Assembly: GCF_002104455.1 (NCBI RefSeq) | Contig: NZ_NBOC01000007.1 | Span: 62,001-126,000, forward strand | From: Colwellia chukchiensis | GTDB lineage: Bacteria; Pseudomonadota; Gammaproteobacteria; Enterobacterales; Alteromonadaceae | Reading direction: 5' to 3' | Length of the DNA: 64,000 bases | Part shown: positions 51,522 to 61,259 of the stretch, piece after piece | How positions within the stretch are numbered: position 1 is the stretch's first letter | Layout of the letters: every line of letters starts with the position of its first letter | Notes under the pieces: generated by a model | The model's input: only the letters and a program-made list of their open reading frames with translations | Told to the model about the DNA's origin: nothing | Database searches by the model: none | Position numbers and translations under genes: made by a program

Positions 51522-53180
51522 ATGCGCCTTGCTATCACCCAGTTTGCTACGACATTAAATACCCAGCAAAACCTAGCGACTTGTATTCGCGTGATCAATA
51601 AAGCCGCTCAACATCAACCAACACTGATTGTGTTACCTGAATTTGCTAATACGGTGTCTTGGTTAAAAGATCAAAGACAGGCATGGCAGCAAGCATTGGA
51701 AATCGACGGTTATTTTTTGCAAGCCATTGCAGAGCAAGCACAACAACATAGTTGTTATATTGTTATTCATGTCACTTTGCGAGCAGGAAACATTGCGCAA
51801 GCGGATTTACAAAATCAGAGTGTCTGTGCCAGCGTTTGTTTGTTCTCACCACAAGGAGAGTTAATTTACCCAACCAATAATGCCCAACCTAGTGCCCATG
51901 ACTTAGCCGTTTTTGCGATTAATCAGTCCGCAACAAACCGTGCAGGTAACACTCAGGTAAAGTTGGGTTTAATGCCTGGAGGGCGAGGACTAGCATTTAA
52001 CGCAGCACAGGTGCTGAGTTTGCAAGGTGCACAGTTGCTGTGTTGCTCAAGTAGTGCTAACTCGCGTGAGCAAATTGCGTTATTTGAGCCGGCTAGGGCT
52101 TGGCAAAATCAAGTATTTGTTGCTACCTCTAACAAAATTGGTTGTTTAGCAGCGCAAAAAAGTCAACTAACAGACACTGAACAAGTTTTGTATAACAATG
52201 ATGAAATAGCAGTACAAGGCTACGGTTATAGCCAAATAATTGCACCTAATGGTCAAGTGCTGGCGCAAATTGCCCATCGAGAAGAGGGCATAGCGTTTGC
52301 CGATATTGATGTTAGCCGTGCGGGCTTAACGCAATATAGACAAGTTAGCGAAAATATTGCTCTGCAATATGTAATACTTGACGCCGCGCACTTGAGCGCT
52401 GTGCCCGAAACGCTCAATGTGGCAATTTTTGCGACTTATAAATCTATGCAGCAAGCGATTGAAGATGTGTGTCATTATATTGAAAATAACCTCACTGATA
52501 TCATTCAATTACCAGAGTTGTTTTTTTTAACCGATAAAAACATTGCTGCAGATAAAAATAATTTAGCCTCGTTAGCAGATATTAGTCATAGTGCTATTAG
52601 CCGCATCAGCGCAGTTTTGCGGCCGTTGCAGTACGTTTGTACCAGTTTGATCATTGAAGGTTATCACCAAGCGGTGTTGATCAGTGCTGATGGGCTGATA
52701 GCGAGTCAGTCTCAATTACAATATTGTCAACGTTATCCGTGGTCAGAACCGATAAACTCTTTAAATATTATTACGTTGCCTTTTGAGCAAGGCAGCATTA
52801 AGCTTGCCATGTTAACAGGTGATGATGCCATCAACCCTGAAATAGTGGCGATGGCAGCGAAAAGAGACATAGCATTATTGCTTGTGCCCTTTGATTTACA
52901 AACAGCACAAGAAAGCGACTTTAATTTGTTGGCAATTGGCGCTGAGCACAAGCTTTGTCTTATTGTGGCCAGCCGCGAGAAGTCCTTTATTAATGCAGCA
53001 GATAATGCAAGTGCAAAGGCAAACAAATCAACGGGTTTTATTGCTAATTTCGCCATAAATAAAACTAGTTTAACCCAGTTAACATCAGCGAGGTTTGCCA
53101 ATTTTAACCGCAAAACATTAATCAAGCAGCAGCATGGAAAAATCACCAAAGCATTGGTATTCCCGGCTACAAAACAATAA
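51522..53180 (+). CDS. Tandem nitrilase-fold protein lacking catalytic cysteines
   Basis: 552 residues, two carbon-nitrogen hydrolase-like halves. First half: RLAITQFATTLN, VLPEFANT with the catalytic Glu at residue 40; the Lys site reads NNAQPSAHD and the Cys site reads GLMPGGRGL, so Lys and Cys are missing. Second half (from about 290): NVAIFATYKSMQQAI and LPELFFLTD keep Glu, but the Cys strand reads AMLTGDDAI. Family knowledge: nitrilases use Glu-Lys-Cys. So this is probably a non-catalytic binding or regulatory protein, or has a changed mechanism. It is a single gene between the GGDEF remnant and mgtE. Confidence 0.75.
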   Translation: MRLAITQFATTLNTQQNLATCIRVINKAAQHQPTLIVLPEFANTVSWLKDQRQAWQQALEIDGYFLQAIAEQAQQHSCYIVIHVTLRAGNIAQADLQNQSVCASVCLFSPQGELIYPTNNAQPSAHDLAVFAINQSATNRAGNTQVKLGLMPGGRGLAFNAAQVLSLQGAQLLCCSSSANSREQIALFEPARAWQNQVFVATSNKIGCLAAQKSQLTDTEQVLYNNDEIAVQGYGYSQIIAPNGQVLAQIAHREEGIAFADIDVSRAGLTQYRQVSENIALQYVILDAAHLSAVPETLNVAIFATYKSMQQAIEDVCHYIENNLTDIIQLPELFFLTDKNIAADKNNLASLADISHSAISRISAVLRPLQYVCTSLIIEGYHQAVLISADGLIASQSQLQYCQRYPWSEPINSLNIITLPFEQGSIKLAMLTGDDAINPEIVAMAAKRDIALLLVPFDLQTAQESDFNLLAIGAEHKLCLIVASREKSFINAADNASAKANKSTGFIANFAINKTSLTQLTSARFANFNRKTLIKQQHGKITKALVFPATKQ

Positions 53181-53388
53181 CTGTCATGGGTAGCTCGTTA
53201 CAGTTTAGGCGGGCACAGTTTAAATGTCTTGTTTACAAGTAACCGATCAGTGTGTTCGTGACGACAAAATAAGCCTAAATTGGTGATGTGCTAATTTTAC
53301 GCTAGCTTCAATAGTAACAAGTCGCAAATTAATACCAAGGTATAGGCTAGCAACTGCCTTGGCAGTCTTTGTTGGAAAAGGAGTAAAA

Positions 53389-54732
53389 ATGTCCCCTAAT
53401 CAAGCATTTCAACGAGCATTAATGCCAGATGCACAGTCAAGCAAGGCAGCAATACATGAATTTATTGCGTTAGCTCACGCTGTTGATGTTGCAGCCTTTA
53501 TTGAAAGGTTAGAGCCAGTACAAGCTTTACAACACTTGCGCTCGCTTGATTTAGCAAAAAAAACCGCCGTTTTTGCTTATTTAGATTTGAGCAGTCAAGT
53601 GGCGTTTTCAAACTTATTGCCGCATGATGAACTCGCATCAGTTGCCTCATTAATGGCGTCTGACAAGCAGGTAGACTTATTTAATCAATTAGAGCCTGCC
53701 AAACAGCAGCAATTATTACAAGACTTAGGCGAAGAGCAACGCAACGACATTCGAAGGTTATCTGCTTACGCAGAGAAAACCGCGGGTGCCTTGATGTGTT
53801 GTGAATATGTTACCTTAGCTGCTAATTTGCGTGCCAAAGAAGCCATCGCACAATTACGCCAAGAAGCGCCAGAAAAAGAAACGATTTATCGCTCTTATAT
53901 TATCGACAGTGACCGCAAGCTTATTGGCGCGCTGCGTTTACATACCTTAATTTTAGCCGCTGACGATAAGCCCATAATGGCGTTAATGGAAACAGATCCG
54001 GTAAAAGTTGGCCTCAATGATAGCCAAGAGGCTGTGGCGCACGTTATTAACCGATATGACTTAACCGCAGTACCTGTGGTTGATGAAAACGATCGACTGG
54101 TGGGTATTGTCACCCATGATGATGCCGCAGATGCGATGCAACAAGAAACTACAGAAGACTTTCACAAAACCGGCACGGTTGAACCCTTGATGCAAAGTGT
54201 TATGAAAGCCAGTATGCGGTTATTGTACAAAAAACGTATCGTTTGGCTGGCGCTGTTAATTTTTGGCAACCTGATTTCGGGCGCAGGACTTGCTTTATTT
54301 GAAGAAACTATTTTAGCTTATGTAGCGTTAGTATTTTTTCTACCATTATTAATTGATAGTAGCGGTAATGCGGGATCACAATCGGCAACCTTAATGGTGA
54401 GGGCAATGGCAACCGGAGATGTGGTATTAAGTGACTGGCGTAAGCTTATTTTACGAGAGTTAGCTATTGCCTTGGCACTAGGGCTTACCATGGCGGCATT
54501 AGTTTTTCCTGTTGGTTTAATGCGTGGCGGTACTGAAATAGCGACCGTGGTAGCTTTAACCATGATTTTGGTGGTGATGGTGGGGAGTATTGTCGGCTTG
54601 TCTTTGCCATTTTTACTGCATAAATTAAAGTTAGACCCAGCGACCGCCAGTGGCCCGCTAGTAACAACTATTGCAGATGCCGTTGGTGTGATCGTTTATT
54701 TTTCAATAGCGACTGCTTTACTAAATATTTAA
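53389..54732 (+). CDS. mgtE: MgtE-family magnesium transporter
   Basis: 447 residues from the ATG at 53389, 6 bases after AAGGAG; an upstream TTG at 53359 lacks a site. MgtE_N helical domain to about 130, CBS pair near 135-255 (MALMETDPVKVGLNDSQ, DLTAVPVVDENDRLVGIVTHDDA), then five membrane helices with PLLIDSSGNAGSQSATLMVRAMATG, the conserved pore text, near 320. Role: magnesium-gated Mg2+ channel; the cytoplasmic domains sense Mg2+. Confidence 0.94.
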   Translation: MSPNQAFQRALMPDAQSSKAAIHEFIALAHAVDVAAFIERLEPVQALQHLRSLDLAKKTAVFAYLDLSSQVAFSNLLPHDELASVASLMASDKQVDLFNQLEPAKQQQLLQDLGEEQRNDIRRLSAYAEKTAGALMCCEYVTLAANLRAKEAIAQLRQEAPEKETIYRSYIIDSDRKLIGALRLHTLILAADDKPIMALMETDPVKVGLNDSQEAVAHVINRYDLTAVPVVDENDRLVGIVTHDDAADAMQQETTEDFHKTGTVEPLMQSVMKASMRLLYKKRIVWLALLIFGNLISGAGLALFEETILAYVALVFFLPLLIDSSGNAGSQSATLMVRAMATGDVVLSDWRKLILRELAIALALGLTMAALVFPVGLMRGGTEIATVVALTMILVVMVGSIVGLSLPFLLHKLKLDPATASGPLVTTIADAVGVIVYFSIATALLNI

Positions 54733-54807
54733 GGTCAACAAAGGCATAAACCTTCAGGTTAAACATATGTTTTCAGCGGTCATTAGCAGGGAGTTTAAGG
54801 CCTCACC

Positions 54808-55653
54808 ATGAGTCGATTAAAACAATACAGTGCTATAATCTTAACTTTTGCCTTTGTTGTTGTACTTACTTATTTACTTGTTGTGCGCATTCCAAATTCG
54901 GCGCAATTAAATGTCAATCAGAATGTTATTCAACAAGGTCATTTACCATGCTATAACAATTTAACAGCGACCAGCATTGACCTAAATGGCGCACTAGATG
55001 TTTTAGTTTGGAATATCTACAAGCAAAGTCGAGCAAATTGGCGACAAGCTCTTGAGCATTATAGCCAAACCAGTCAGTTGGTGTTATTGCAAGAAGTCAG
55101 CATGACAACAGCATTTAAAAATTATGTCAATCAGTCGTCTTGGTTTAGTAGTCATGTCGATGCATTTAGTGCCCTTGGGGTCAGTAGTGGGGTATTAACG
55201 CTATCCGTACAACCGCCATTGCGTGCTTGTGCGTATATTGCTAACGAACCTTGGATTTTATTACCTAAATCAGCAATATATTCTGTTTTTCGGTTGTCTG
55301 ATCAACGCGAGTTAGTGGTAGTAAATTTGCACTCTGTTAATTTCAGCTTTGGTATTTTGGCATATAAACAACAAATAGCTTACTTAACTGCGGCATTAAA
55401 AAAACACCAAGGTCCGGTTATTTTTGCTGGCGATTTAAATACTTGGAGTGCTGAGCGCAATCAGCTTATTACACAAATGCTCAGCGAGTTAGCGTTAGTG
55501 GCAGTAAACTTTAGCCCAGATAAGCGAACCCAGTTTATGAGTGGCTTGGCATTAGATCATGTTTATTATCGTCAATTAACATTAGTTAGTGCGGCGGTGC
55601 CGTTAACAGATGCTTCTGATCACAGCCCGATGTTGGTGAAATTTCGCTTATAA
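54808..55653 (+). CDS. Endonuclease/exonuclease/phosphatase-family protein (YafD-like)
   Basis: 281 residues with an N-terminal signal/anchor (SAIILTFAFVVVLTYLLVV). The domain has the family order: DVLVWNIYKQ, LLQEVSMTT with the metal-binding Glu, VVNLHSVNF, AGDLNTWS with Asp/Asn, and DHVYY and DASDHSPMLV with the final Asp-His. Probably exported to the periplasm; substrate may be nucleic acid, a phospholipid or inositol-like phosphate. Confidence 0.88.
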   Translation: MSRLKQYSAIILTFAFVVVLTYLLVVRIPNSAQLNVNQNVIQQGHLPCYNNLTATSIDLNGALDVLVWNIYKQSRANWRQALEHYSQTSQLVLLQEVSMTTAFKNYVNQSSWFSSHVDAFSALGVSSGVLTLSVQPPLRACAYIANEPWILLPKSAIYSVFRLSDQRELVVVNLHSVNFSFGILAYKQQIAYLTAALKKHQGPVIFAGDLNTWSAERNQLITQMLSELALVAVNFSPDKRTQFMSGLALDHVYYRQLTLVSAAVPLTDASDHSPMLVKFRL

Positions 55654-55773
55654 ATGGTGTAAATAAGTATAAGATTAAGCACTGAAAAGTATACAATGCA
55701 TGCGCTAGGCTGTCTTGTTATTGTCGTCTACTAATCAACTTATCATTTTATAGTTGTTTGCAAGGAAATTAGA

Positions 55774-57504
55774 GTGTCGTCTCGTATTTATCATTTTATG
55801 CCGGGTTTACAAACCCTGTTTAATTATCGTCAGCGCTGGCTGGCGGCTGATGTTAAAGCTGCATTGTCAGTGGCTGCCGTGGCGTTACCTGTTGCCATTG
55901 CCTATGCGCAATTAACCGGTGTCAATGCCGCTGTTGGCTTATATTCGTGCGTGCTTCCGATGTTGGTTTATGCATTATTTGGTAGCTCAAAGCAGTTAAT
56001 CGTAGGTCCTGATGCTGCAACCTGTGCCGTGATCGCCGCTGTCGTGACGCCATTAGCGGCAGGCGATACCATAAAGCATTGGCAACTTGTCATCACTATG
56101 ACTGCCATGACGGGCTTTTGGTGTTTAATTGCCAGTAAATTTAAACTAGGCGTATTAGCCGACTTTTTATCTAAACCTATATTAATGGGATTATTAAATG
56201 GGGTCGCCATCACCATTATTGTCGGGCAAATTTCAAAAGTATTAGGTGTTACCTTTGACGAAAGGTACTTACTAGAGCGTTTAGCAGATGCACCTAGCTA
56301 TATTACACAATCGCATTTGCCGACCCTTTTTATGGCGATATTTACAGCGTTTAGCTACTTGCTGATAAAACGCATAAAGCCTAGCTGGCCTAGCGCTATG
56401 TTTGCCATTACTTTTGCCGCCTTATTAGTGTGGGGCTTTAATTTAAATCAGTATCAAGTGACCACTATAGGTGTGGTTACGGGTGGCTTGCCTTTATTTC
56501 AAACCCCAGAATTTAATATTGGTATTGTTCGAGAGCTTGTAGTGCCCGCACTAAATTTAGCGATTGTTAGCTTTGTTAGCATGATGCTAACTGCGCGCAG
56601 TTTTGCGGCAAAAAACAGTTATGAAATTGACGCAGACAAAGAATTTAGAGCCTTAGGCATGGCTAATATCGCATCGGCGATTTCGCAAGGCTTTGCCGTT
56701 AGTGGTGCTGACTCGCGTACCGCAGTAAATGATGCTAATGGCGGCAAGACCCAACTGGTGTCTATTATCGCGGCTGCTATTATTGCTATTATTGCGATAT
56801 TTTTTACAGCGCCCTTGGAGTATATTCCCAGTGCGGCGCTTGGTGTGGTGCTGATTATTGCATCGATTAGTTTGATCGACCTAAAAACACTTTGGCAGCT
56901 AAAATACAAAGATAAACAAGCATTTTATCTGGCATTAACCACCTTACTTGCGGTGTTATTTGTTGGCGTTATTCCTGGCATCACTATGGCGGTATTACTG
57001 GGCTTATTCCAGTTTATCCGCACGGTTATGCGACCGACAGATCAAATCTTAGGTGTCGACATAAATGGTGTAGTGCGAACCTTAGATACCAGTGATAAAT
57101 CTAAAGCCGTGCAGGGTTTATTTATTTACCGTTTTAACTCACCACTGACCTATTTTAATGCCAGTTATTTTAAGCGACGTTTACTGACTGAGTACGCAAG
57201 ACAAGATGATGATATTAAATGCGTAATTATTGATGCTGTGCCTTGTTTTACTCATTTAGACTTGAGTGTTATGGCAATGTTGGCCGATTTAGAGCTTATT
57301 TTTAGAAAGCGTAATGTGCGCTTAGAGTTAGCGGGTCGTAAACGACAATTGCTCGCGTGGTTTAAAGTGGTTGGTATTAAGTCAGGAAAAGAGGGCATTT
57401 ATATTCATTCTGATTTGTATGTGGCATTAAATAAAAATAGTCATAACCAAGGCTTAAACATTGGGTTAGCAACAAGTACAGCGCCGCAATCAACCCAGGT
57501 TTAG
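55774..57504 (+). CDS. SulP-family anion permease with STAS domain
   Basis: 576 residues from a GTG start with AAGGAAATTAGA in front. SulP core: ADVKAALSVAAVALPVAIAYAQLTG, FGSSKQLIVGPDAATCAVIAAVV, and SGADSRTAVNDANGGKTQ near residue 310; about 12 helices. STAS domain 440-555 (CVIIDAVPCFTHLDLSVMAML). It is divergent in sequence from the other SulP gene at 27212. Substrate cannot be assigned. Confidence 0.9.
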   Translation: MSSRIYHFMPGLQTLFNYRQRWLAADVKAALSVAAVALPVAIAYAQLTGVNAAVGLYSCVLPMLVYALFGSSKQLIVGPDAATCAVIAAVVTPLAAGDTIKHWQLVITMTAMTGFWCLIASKFKLGVLADFLSKPILMGLLNGVAITIIVGQISKVLGVTFDERYLLERLADAPSYITQSHLPTLFMAIFTAFSYLLIKRIKPSWPSAMFAITFAALLVWGFNLNQYQVTTIGVVTGGLPLFQTPEFNIGIVRELVVPALNLAIVSFVSMMLTARSFAAKNSYEIDADKEFRALGMANIASAISQGFAVSGADSRTAVNDANGGKTQLVSIIAAAIIAIIAIFFTAPLEYIPSAALGVVLIIASISLIDLKTLWQLKYKDKQAFYLALTTLLAVLFVGVIPGITMAVLLGLFQFIRTVMRPTDQILGVDINGVVRTLDTSDKSKAVQGLFIYRFNSPLTYFNASYFKRRLLTEYARQDDDIKCVIIDAVPCFTHLDLSVMAMLADLELIFRKRNVRLELAGRKRQLLAWFKVVGIKSGKEGIYIHSDLYVALNKNSHNQGLNIGLATSTAPQSTQV

Positions 57505-57737
57505 CCCATATTCTCAGACCTACTAATAAATCGGGTTATACTGAGTTTTTTGATTGCTAAATTGGGCGCTGATGATAAAGCGTCTACGCTTAACCATAGA
57601 CAGGTTGACAAATAAAATTTAAAGGCGCTTTTTTCATCGAGTCGCCAATTAACGGTTAGTTATTATTGCGCAGTTCCCGCTGCTTAACGCAGCTACTGCG
57701 ATATTCAATAACATAGTTTGCGTTAGGAGAGTGTTTT

Positions 57738-59219
57738 TTGGCTCGCGTAAAATCTCGTATATCGTCTGTGTCGTTAAGCCAAGCAGAGGCACAAAAAACT
57801 TCGCTAGGGAGCGCGATAGCCCCCTTGGCAGCATTGCATCCACAACAAAGTGGTATTCGGTTATTGGCGAACGCTAAAGATGCGTTTGCCGCGCGCATGT
57901 TGTTGGCGCTAAGCGCAGAAAAAACGCTAGATTTACAGTATTACATTTGGCAAAAAGACATAACCGGTGCCTTATTGTTTGAAGCCTTAACGGCAGCCGC
58001 TAAACGTGGCGTTCGTGTGCGCTTGTTACTTGATGACAATGGTATTAATGGGCTTGATCAGGCGTTATCTGCGTTGAATCGATTGGATAATGTGCAAGTG
58101 CGCATTTTTAATCCCTTCAAGCAGCGGCGCTTTAAATGGCTAGGCTTTATTACAGATTTTTCCCGAGTTAACCGCCGTATGCATAACAAGTCATTTACGG
58201 TTGATAATAGTGTCACTGTTATTGGCGGTCGAAATATTGGTGATGACTACTTTGGCGCTGCGGGGGGGATCCTCAGACAAGATTTAGACTTAATGGCCAT
58301 TGGTAGCGTTGTTGAACAAGTCTCAGTTGATTTTGATAAGTATTGGGCAAGTGCGTCAGCGTTTCCACTTGAAGATCTCCTGACTTGCACTGATACGGGT
58401 ACCTATAGCACAGCCCATTACCTACCTGAGCAAATCACTAACCCAAAGCGAAAGCGCTACCTTGATGCATTGCAGCAATCATCGCTGGTTGAAACCCTAT
58501 TGGCAAACCAATTGTCATTTGAATGGAAAACGGCCACCATGATCAGTGACGATCCCGCTAAAGCCCTAGGCCTTCATCGCAACGATACGCTGCTTTTTCA
58601 TAAGTTAAGCGAAATTATTGGCCAACCGCAAAAGTCTATTTTATTGGTAACGCCTTACTTTGTACCAACAAAAGCTGGGGTCAAGGCATTTAGCCAGCTT
58701 GCAAGTAGTGGGGTAGCAATCAGTGTTTTAACTAACTCCATGCAAGCAACTGATGTTTTACCTGTACATGCTGGCTATGCCAAATACCGTAAGGCGTTAC
58801 TAAAAGCCGGTGTAAAGTTATATGAATTACGCGCAGGGGTCGAGCAAATTGATGAAAACTTAAAGAAAATTGGGCCTTTTGGTAGTTCGGCGTCAAGTTT
58901 GCACGCCAAAACATTTGCCATTGATTCAAAGCGTTTATTTGTTGGCTCCTTTAACTTTGACCCACGTTCGATGCACTTAAATACCGAGTTAGGTTTTGTC
59001 ATTGATAGCCCAGTGTTGGCATGCCAAGTAGAAAAAGAGTTTTATCAACAGGTAAGCCAAACGGCCTATCAACTAAGCTTAACCGATAAGCAAAAAATAA
59101 CCTGGACTGAAACTAATGGTCTGGCAAAAACTATCCATAACACCGAACCCGGTATGACCCTGTTTTCTCGTGCAGCATTGGCGATATTGAATCTGCTACC
59201 TATCGACTGGCTATTGTGA
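57738..59219 (+). CDS. Phospholipase D-family protein (cardiolipin-synthase-like)
   Basis: 493 residues from a TTG with AGGAG 8 bases before. Two HKD motifs: RRMHNKSFTVDNSVTVIGGRN near 142 and SLHAKTFAIDSKRLFVGSFNFDPRS near 390, both complete (H-x-K-x4-D and the following G-G/S-x-N). The YYIWQKDITGALLFEAL start and LLLDDNGI are typical of the YmdC/ClsC group. No membrane helices precede the domain. Role: likely transfers phosphatidyl groups to form cardiolipin, in the cytoplasmic membrane. Confidence 0.88.
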   Translation: MARVKSRISSVSLSQAEAQKTSLGSAIAPLAALHPQQSGIRLLANAKDAFAARMLLALSAEKTLDLQYYIWQKDITGALLFEALTAAAKRGVRVRLLLDDNGINGLDQALSALNRLDNVQVRIFNPFKQRRFKWLGFITDFSRVNRRMHNKSFTVDNSVTVIGGRNIGDDYFGAAGGILRQDLDLMAIGSVVEQVSVDFDKYWASASAFPLEDLLTCTDTGTYSTAHYLPEQITNPKRKRYLDALQQSSLVETLLANQLSFEWKTATMISDDPAKALGLHRNDTLLFHKLSEIIGQPQKSILLVTPYFVPTKAGVKAFSQLASSGVAISVLTNSMQATDVLPVHAGYAKYRKALLKAGVKLYELRAGVEQIDENLKKIGPFGSSASSLHAKTFAIDSKRLFVGSFNFDPRSMHLNTELGFVIDSPVLACQVEKEFYQQVSQTAYQLSLTDKQKITWTETNGLAKTIHNTEPGMTLFSRAALAILNLLPIDWLL

Positions 59220-59558
59220 TGTATCCACTGGTCGTTAATTACCATAGTTGTTATTAAACGTAAGTGTTTCGCTGGCAAGATATCATGCTGGCAATTTTAC
59301 TGTCTTACCTTAGTGTGCGTATGCCTTTTTCGAGCTATTTTGGCTCAGCCACTACGATTAAAAACTAGCTGTTCAGCTTATAGGTTGCCAGCGCATGTTA
59401 GCTCGCTCTCGCGCTTTGTTTGCCCCTAGTATTTTTTGTTTAGTCCATATTGACGATGAGAGAGTTGCTCGGTTATGAAAATCTGAGTTAAGTAATAAAA
59501 AAGCGAGCGTGCTTTGTTCAGCACGATACATGCGCTAACTCTTTAAAGGATAACTAAC
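59220..59558. other. Gene-free region before the monooxygenase gene
   Basis: About 340 bases. I see no gene, RNA or strong hairpin. The last 20 bases hold an AAAGGA ribosome site for the next gene. Confidence 0.5.
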
Positions 59559-60779
59559 ATGAGTATCTCATATAAAATAGATCTTACCGGTATTGCTGAT
59601 GATTTTCTTACCCCTGAAGCTTGTCGCTTAATTGCAGCAGCAGAGGAGTTAGTGCCTGTGTTATTAGAACGTGCTCACGCTACTGATAGTGCAGGCAAAG
59701 TGCCTGATGAAACAGTAAAAGCCATGACGGATGCGGGCTTATTTCGTGTGTTACAACCTAAACGTTGGGGTGGCTATGAATTAGATCCCAGAGTCTTTTA
59801 TATTATTCAAATGACCTTAGCGCAAGGCTGTATGTCTACTGCTTGGATTTACGGTGTTATTGGTGTGCATAACTGGCAAATTGGTCTATTTGATGAAAGA
59901 GCACAAACCGAAGTATTAGCAGAAAACCCAAAAATATTGATTGCTTCAACTTATATGCCGGTGGGGAAGGTTGAGCGTGTTGAGGGTGGTTTTAAGTTTT
60001 CAGGCCATTGGGGCTTTTCAAGCGGTGTTGAGCATTGTGAATGGATATTTTTAGGAGCTTTAGTACCCAAATCAGATAACAGCAACGAGCTAGAGCATAG
60101 AACATTCTTATTGCCTAAATCAGACTATACCATCGTTAAAAACTGGGATGTGCACGGTCTTCGTGGCACGGGTAGCCATGATATTGTGGTTGAGGATGTG
60201 TTTGTGCCTGAATATCGCACCCATCAAACTAATGACTATAGTGATCAAGCCTGTAAAGGTCGCGCGATCAACGATAACTGGTTATACCATATTCCTTTTA
60301 TTCAAATTTTCCAGCGAGCGGTTTCAACAGCCTGTATAGGTGCATTAGATGGCGCAATCAGAGAGTTTCGTATCCGTTGTGCCGAGCATGTGGGTAAACA
60401 TGGCGCTAAAACGGCAGAAGATGTTAATGCCCAAATGGCGGTAACCGATGCCATGATGACCAGTGATCAATTAAAATTAGTACTGTTTCGAAATTTTGCC
60501 GAAGTGGTTAAACACACGAAAAACGGTGCAATGATGCCGGTGAATGACCGTTTATTACAGCGCGCACAGTCTGCTGCTGTGCCTAAGCTAACCGCTGAAA
60601 GAGTTAATGATATATTGCGCGCGTGTGCAGGCTCTGGCCTATATCGTAGCAACCCAATTGAGCGCACATTTAGAGATATTCATCAAGCGCGTGGTCATGT
60701 TGCAAACAATGCCGACACTTATATGCGAGCACATGGCACCGTCATGCTAGGCTTACCTAACTCAGACCCGTTTGTTTAA
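59559..60779 (+). CDS. Acyl-CoA-dehydrogenase-fold flavin monooxygenase (HsaA-like)
   Basis: 406 residues. The fold matches the two-component flavin hydroxylases (HsaA / HpaH type) built on an acyl-CoA dehydrogenase frame: a helical N-terminus, FRVLQPKRWGGYELDP, QGCMSTAWIYGVIGVHNWQIG near 90, GHWGFSSGVEHCEWIFLGAL near 150, and HGLRGTGSHDIVVEDVFVPE near 210. It lacks the catalytic Glu expected in true acyl-CoA dehydrogenases as far as I can see. Family knowledge: reduced FMN-dependent ortho-hydroxylation in steroid or aromatic catabolism; a flavin reductase is needed. Downstream is a broken reductase, an SDR and a thiolase, consistent with a steroid/aromatic cluster. Confidence 0.82.
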   Translation: MSISYKIDLTGIADDFLTPEACRLIAAAEELVPVLLERAHATDSAGKVPDETVKAMTDAGLFRVLQPKRWGGYELDPRVFYIIQMTLAQGCMSTAWIYGVIGVHNWQIGLFDERAQTEVLAENPKILIASTYMPVGKVERVEGGFKFSGHWGFSSGVEHCEWIFLGALVPKSDNSNELEHRTFLLPKSDYTIVKNWDVHGLRGTGSHDIVVEDVFVPEYRTHQTNDYSDQACKGRAINDNWLYHIPFIQIFQRAVSTACIGALDGAIREFRIRCAEHVGKHGAKTAEDVNAQMAVTDAMMTSDQLKLVLFRNFAEVVKHTKNGAMMPVNDRLLQRAQSAAVPKLTAERVNDILRACAGSGLYRSNPIERTFRDIHQARGHVANNADTYMRAHGTVMLGLPNSDPFV

Positions 60780-60793
60780 GCTAAGGAGCTGCC

Positions 60794-61184
60794 ATGTCAC
60801 GTTACCAGCGCTGTACCTAAAGTTGCAGAGCCGGCAAGCGAAAATATTGAAGCTGCGCCTAACGCTAGCAAAGCAAGCCTTAATGTTGCCGTAGACGACG
60901 CACAACTGCCGGAGGCAACCATCGCACTTGAATTGGACGGAGAACATTTTGTTATTGCCTGTCAACCAGGGCAGACGGTACTTGATGCGGCAGAGGATAT
61001 GGGCATTGAATTACCCTATTCATGTCGTGAAGGTATGTGTGCATCCTGTATGTGCGAAGTCATCGAAGGGCAAGTCAAACTTAATAATAATGATGTGCTT
61101 GATGACAAAGACTTAGCGAATAATCTAACCCTCAGCTGTCAAGCTGTGCCTTTGACAAGCGAGCTAAAACTAAAATATACCTAA
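60794..61184 (+). pseudogene. KshB-like oxygenase reductase remnant: C-terminal [2Fe-2S] ferredoxin domain
   Basis: ATG at 60794 with AAGGAG 5 bases before starts MSRYQRCT and stops at 60820. Shifting one base gives an open frame to 61184: an Ala/Pro-rich linker (VPKVAEPASENIEAAP), then LELDGEHFVIACQPG, YSCREGMCASCMC and LSCQAVPLTSELKLKY. The Cys pattern C-x4-C-x2-C...C and text are those of the C-terminal ferredoxin of KshB/PaaE-type reductases. The FAD and NAD domains that should precede are absent. A TTG at 60933 could start a free ferredoxin, but it has no strong site. Read as deletion plus a one-base frame change. Confidence 0.72.
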
Positions 61185-61259
61185 CTTTTTTTTCAGTAAT
61201 TATCAGAGAAATTTTAGCTGTGCAGATGTTTGTACAGCAATGAATTATAAGGAATTATC

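Noticed and set aside
53359-53388. TTG start for mgtE
   Set aside because: The ATG at 53389 has AAGGAG at the right distance; the TTG has none.
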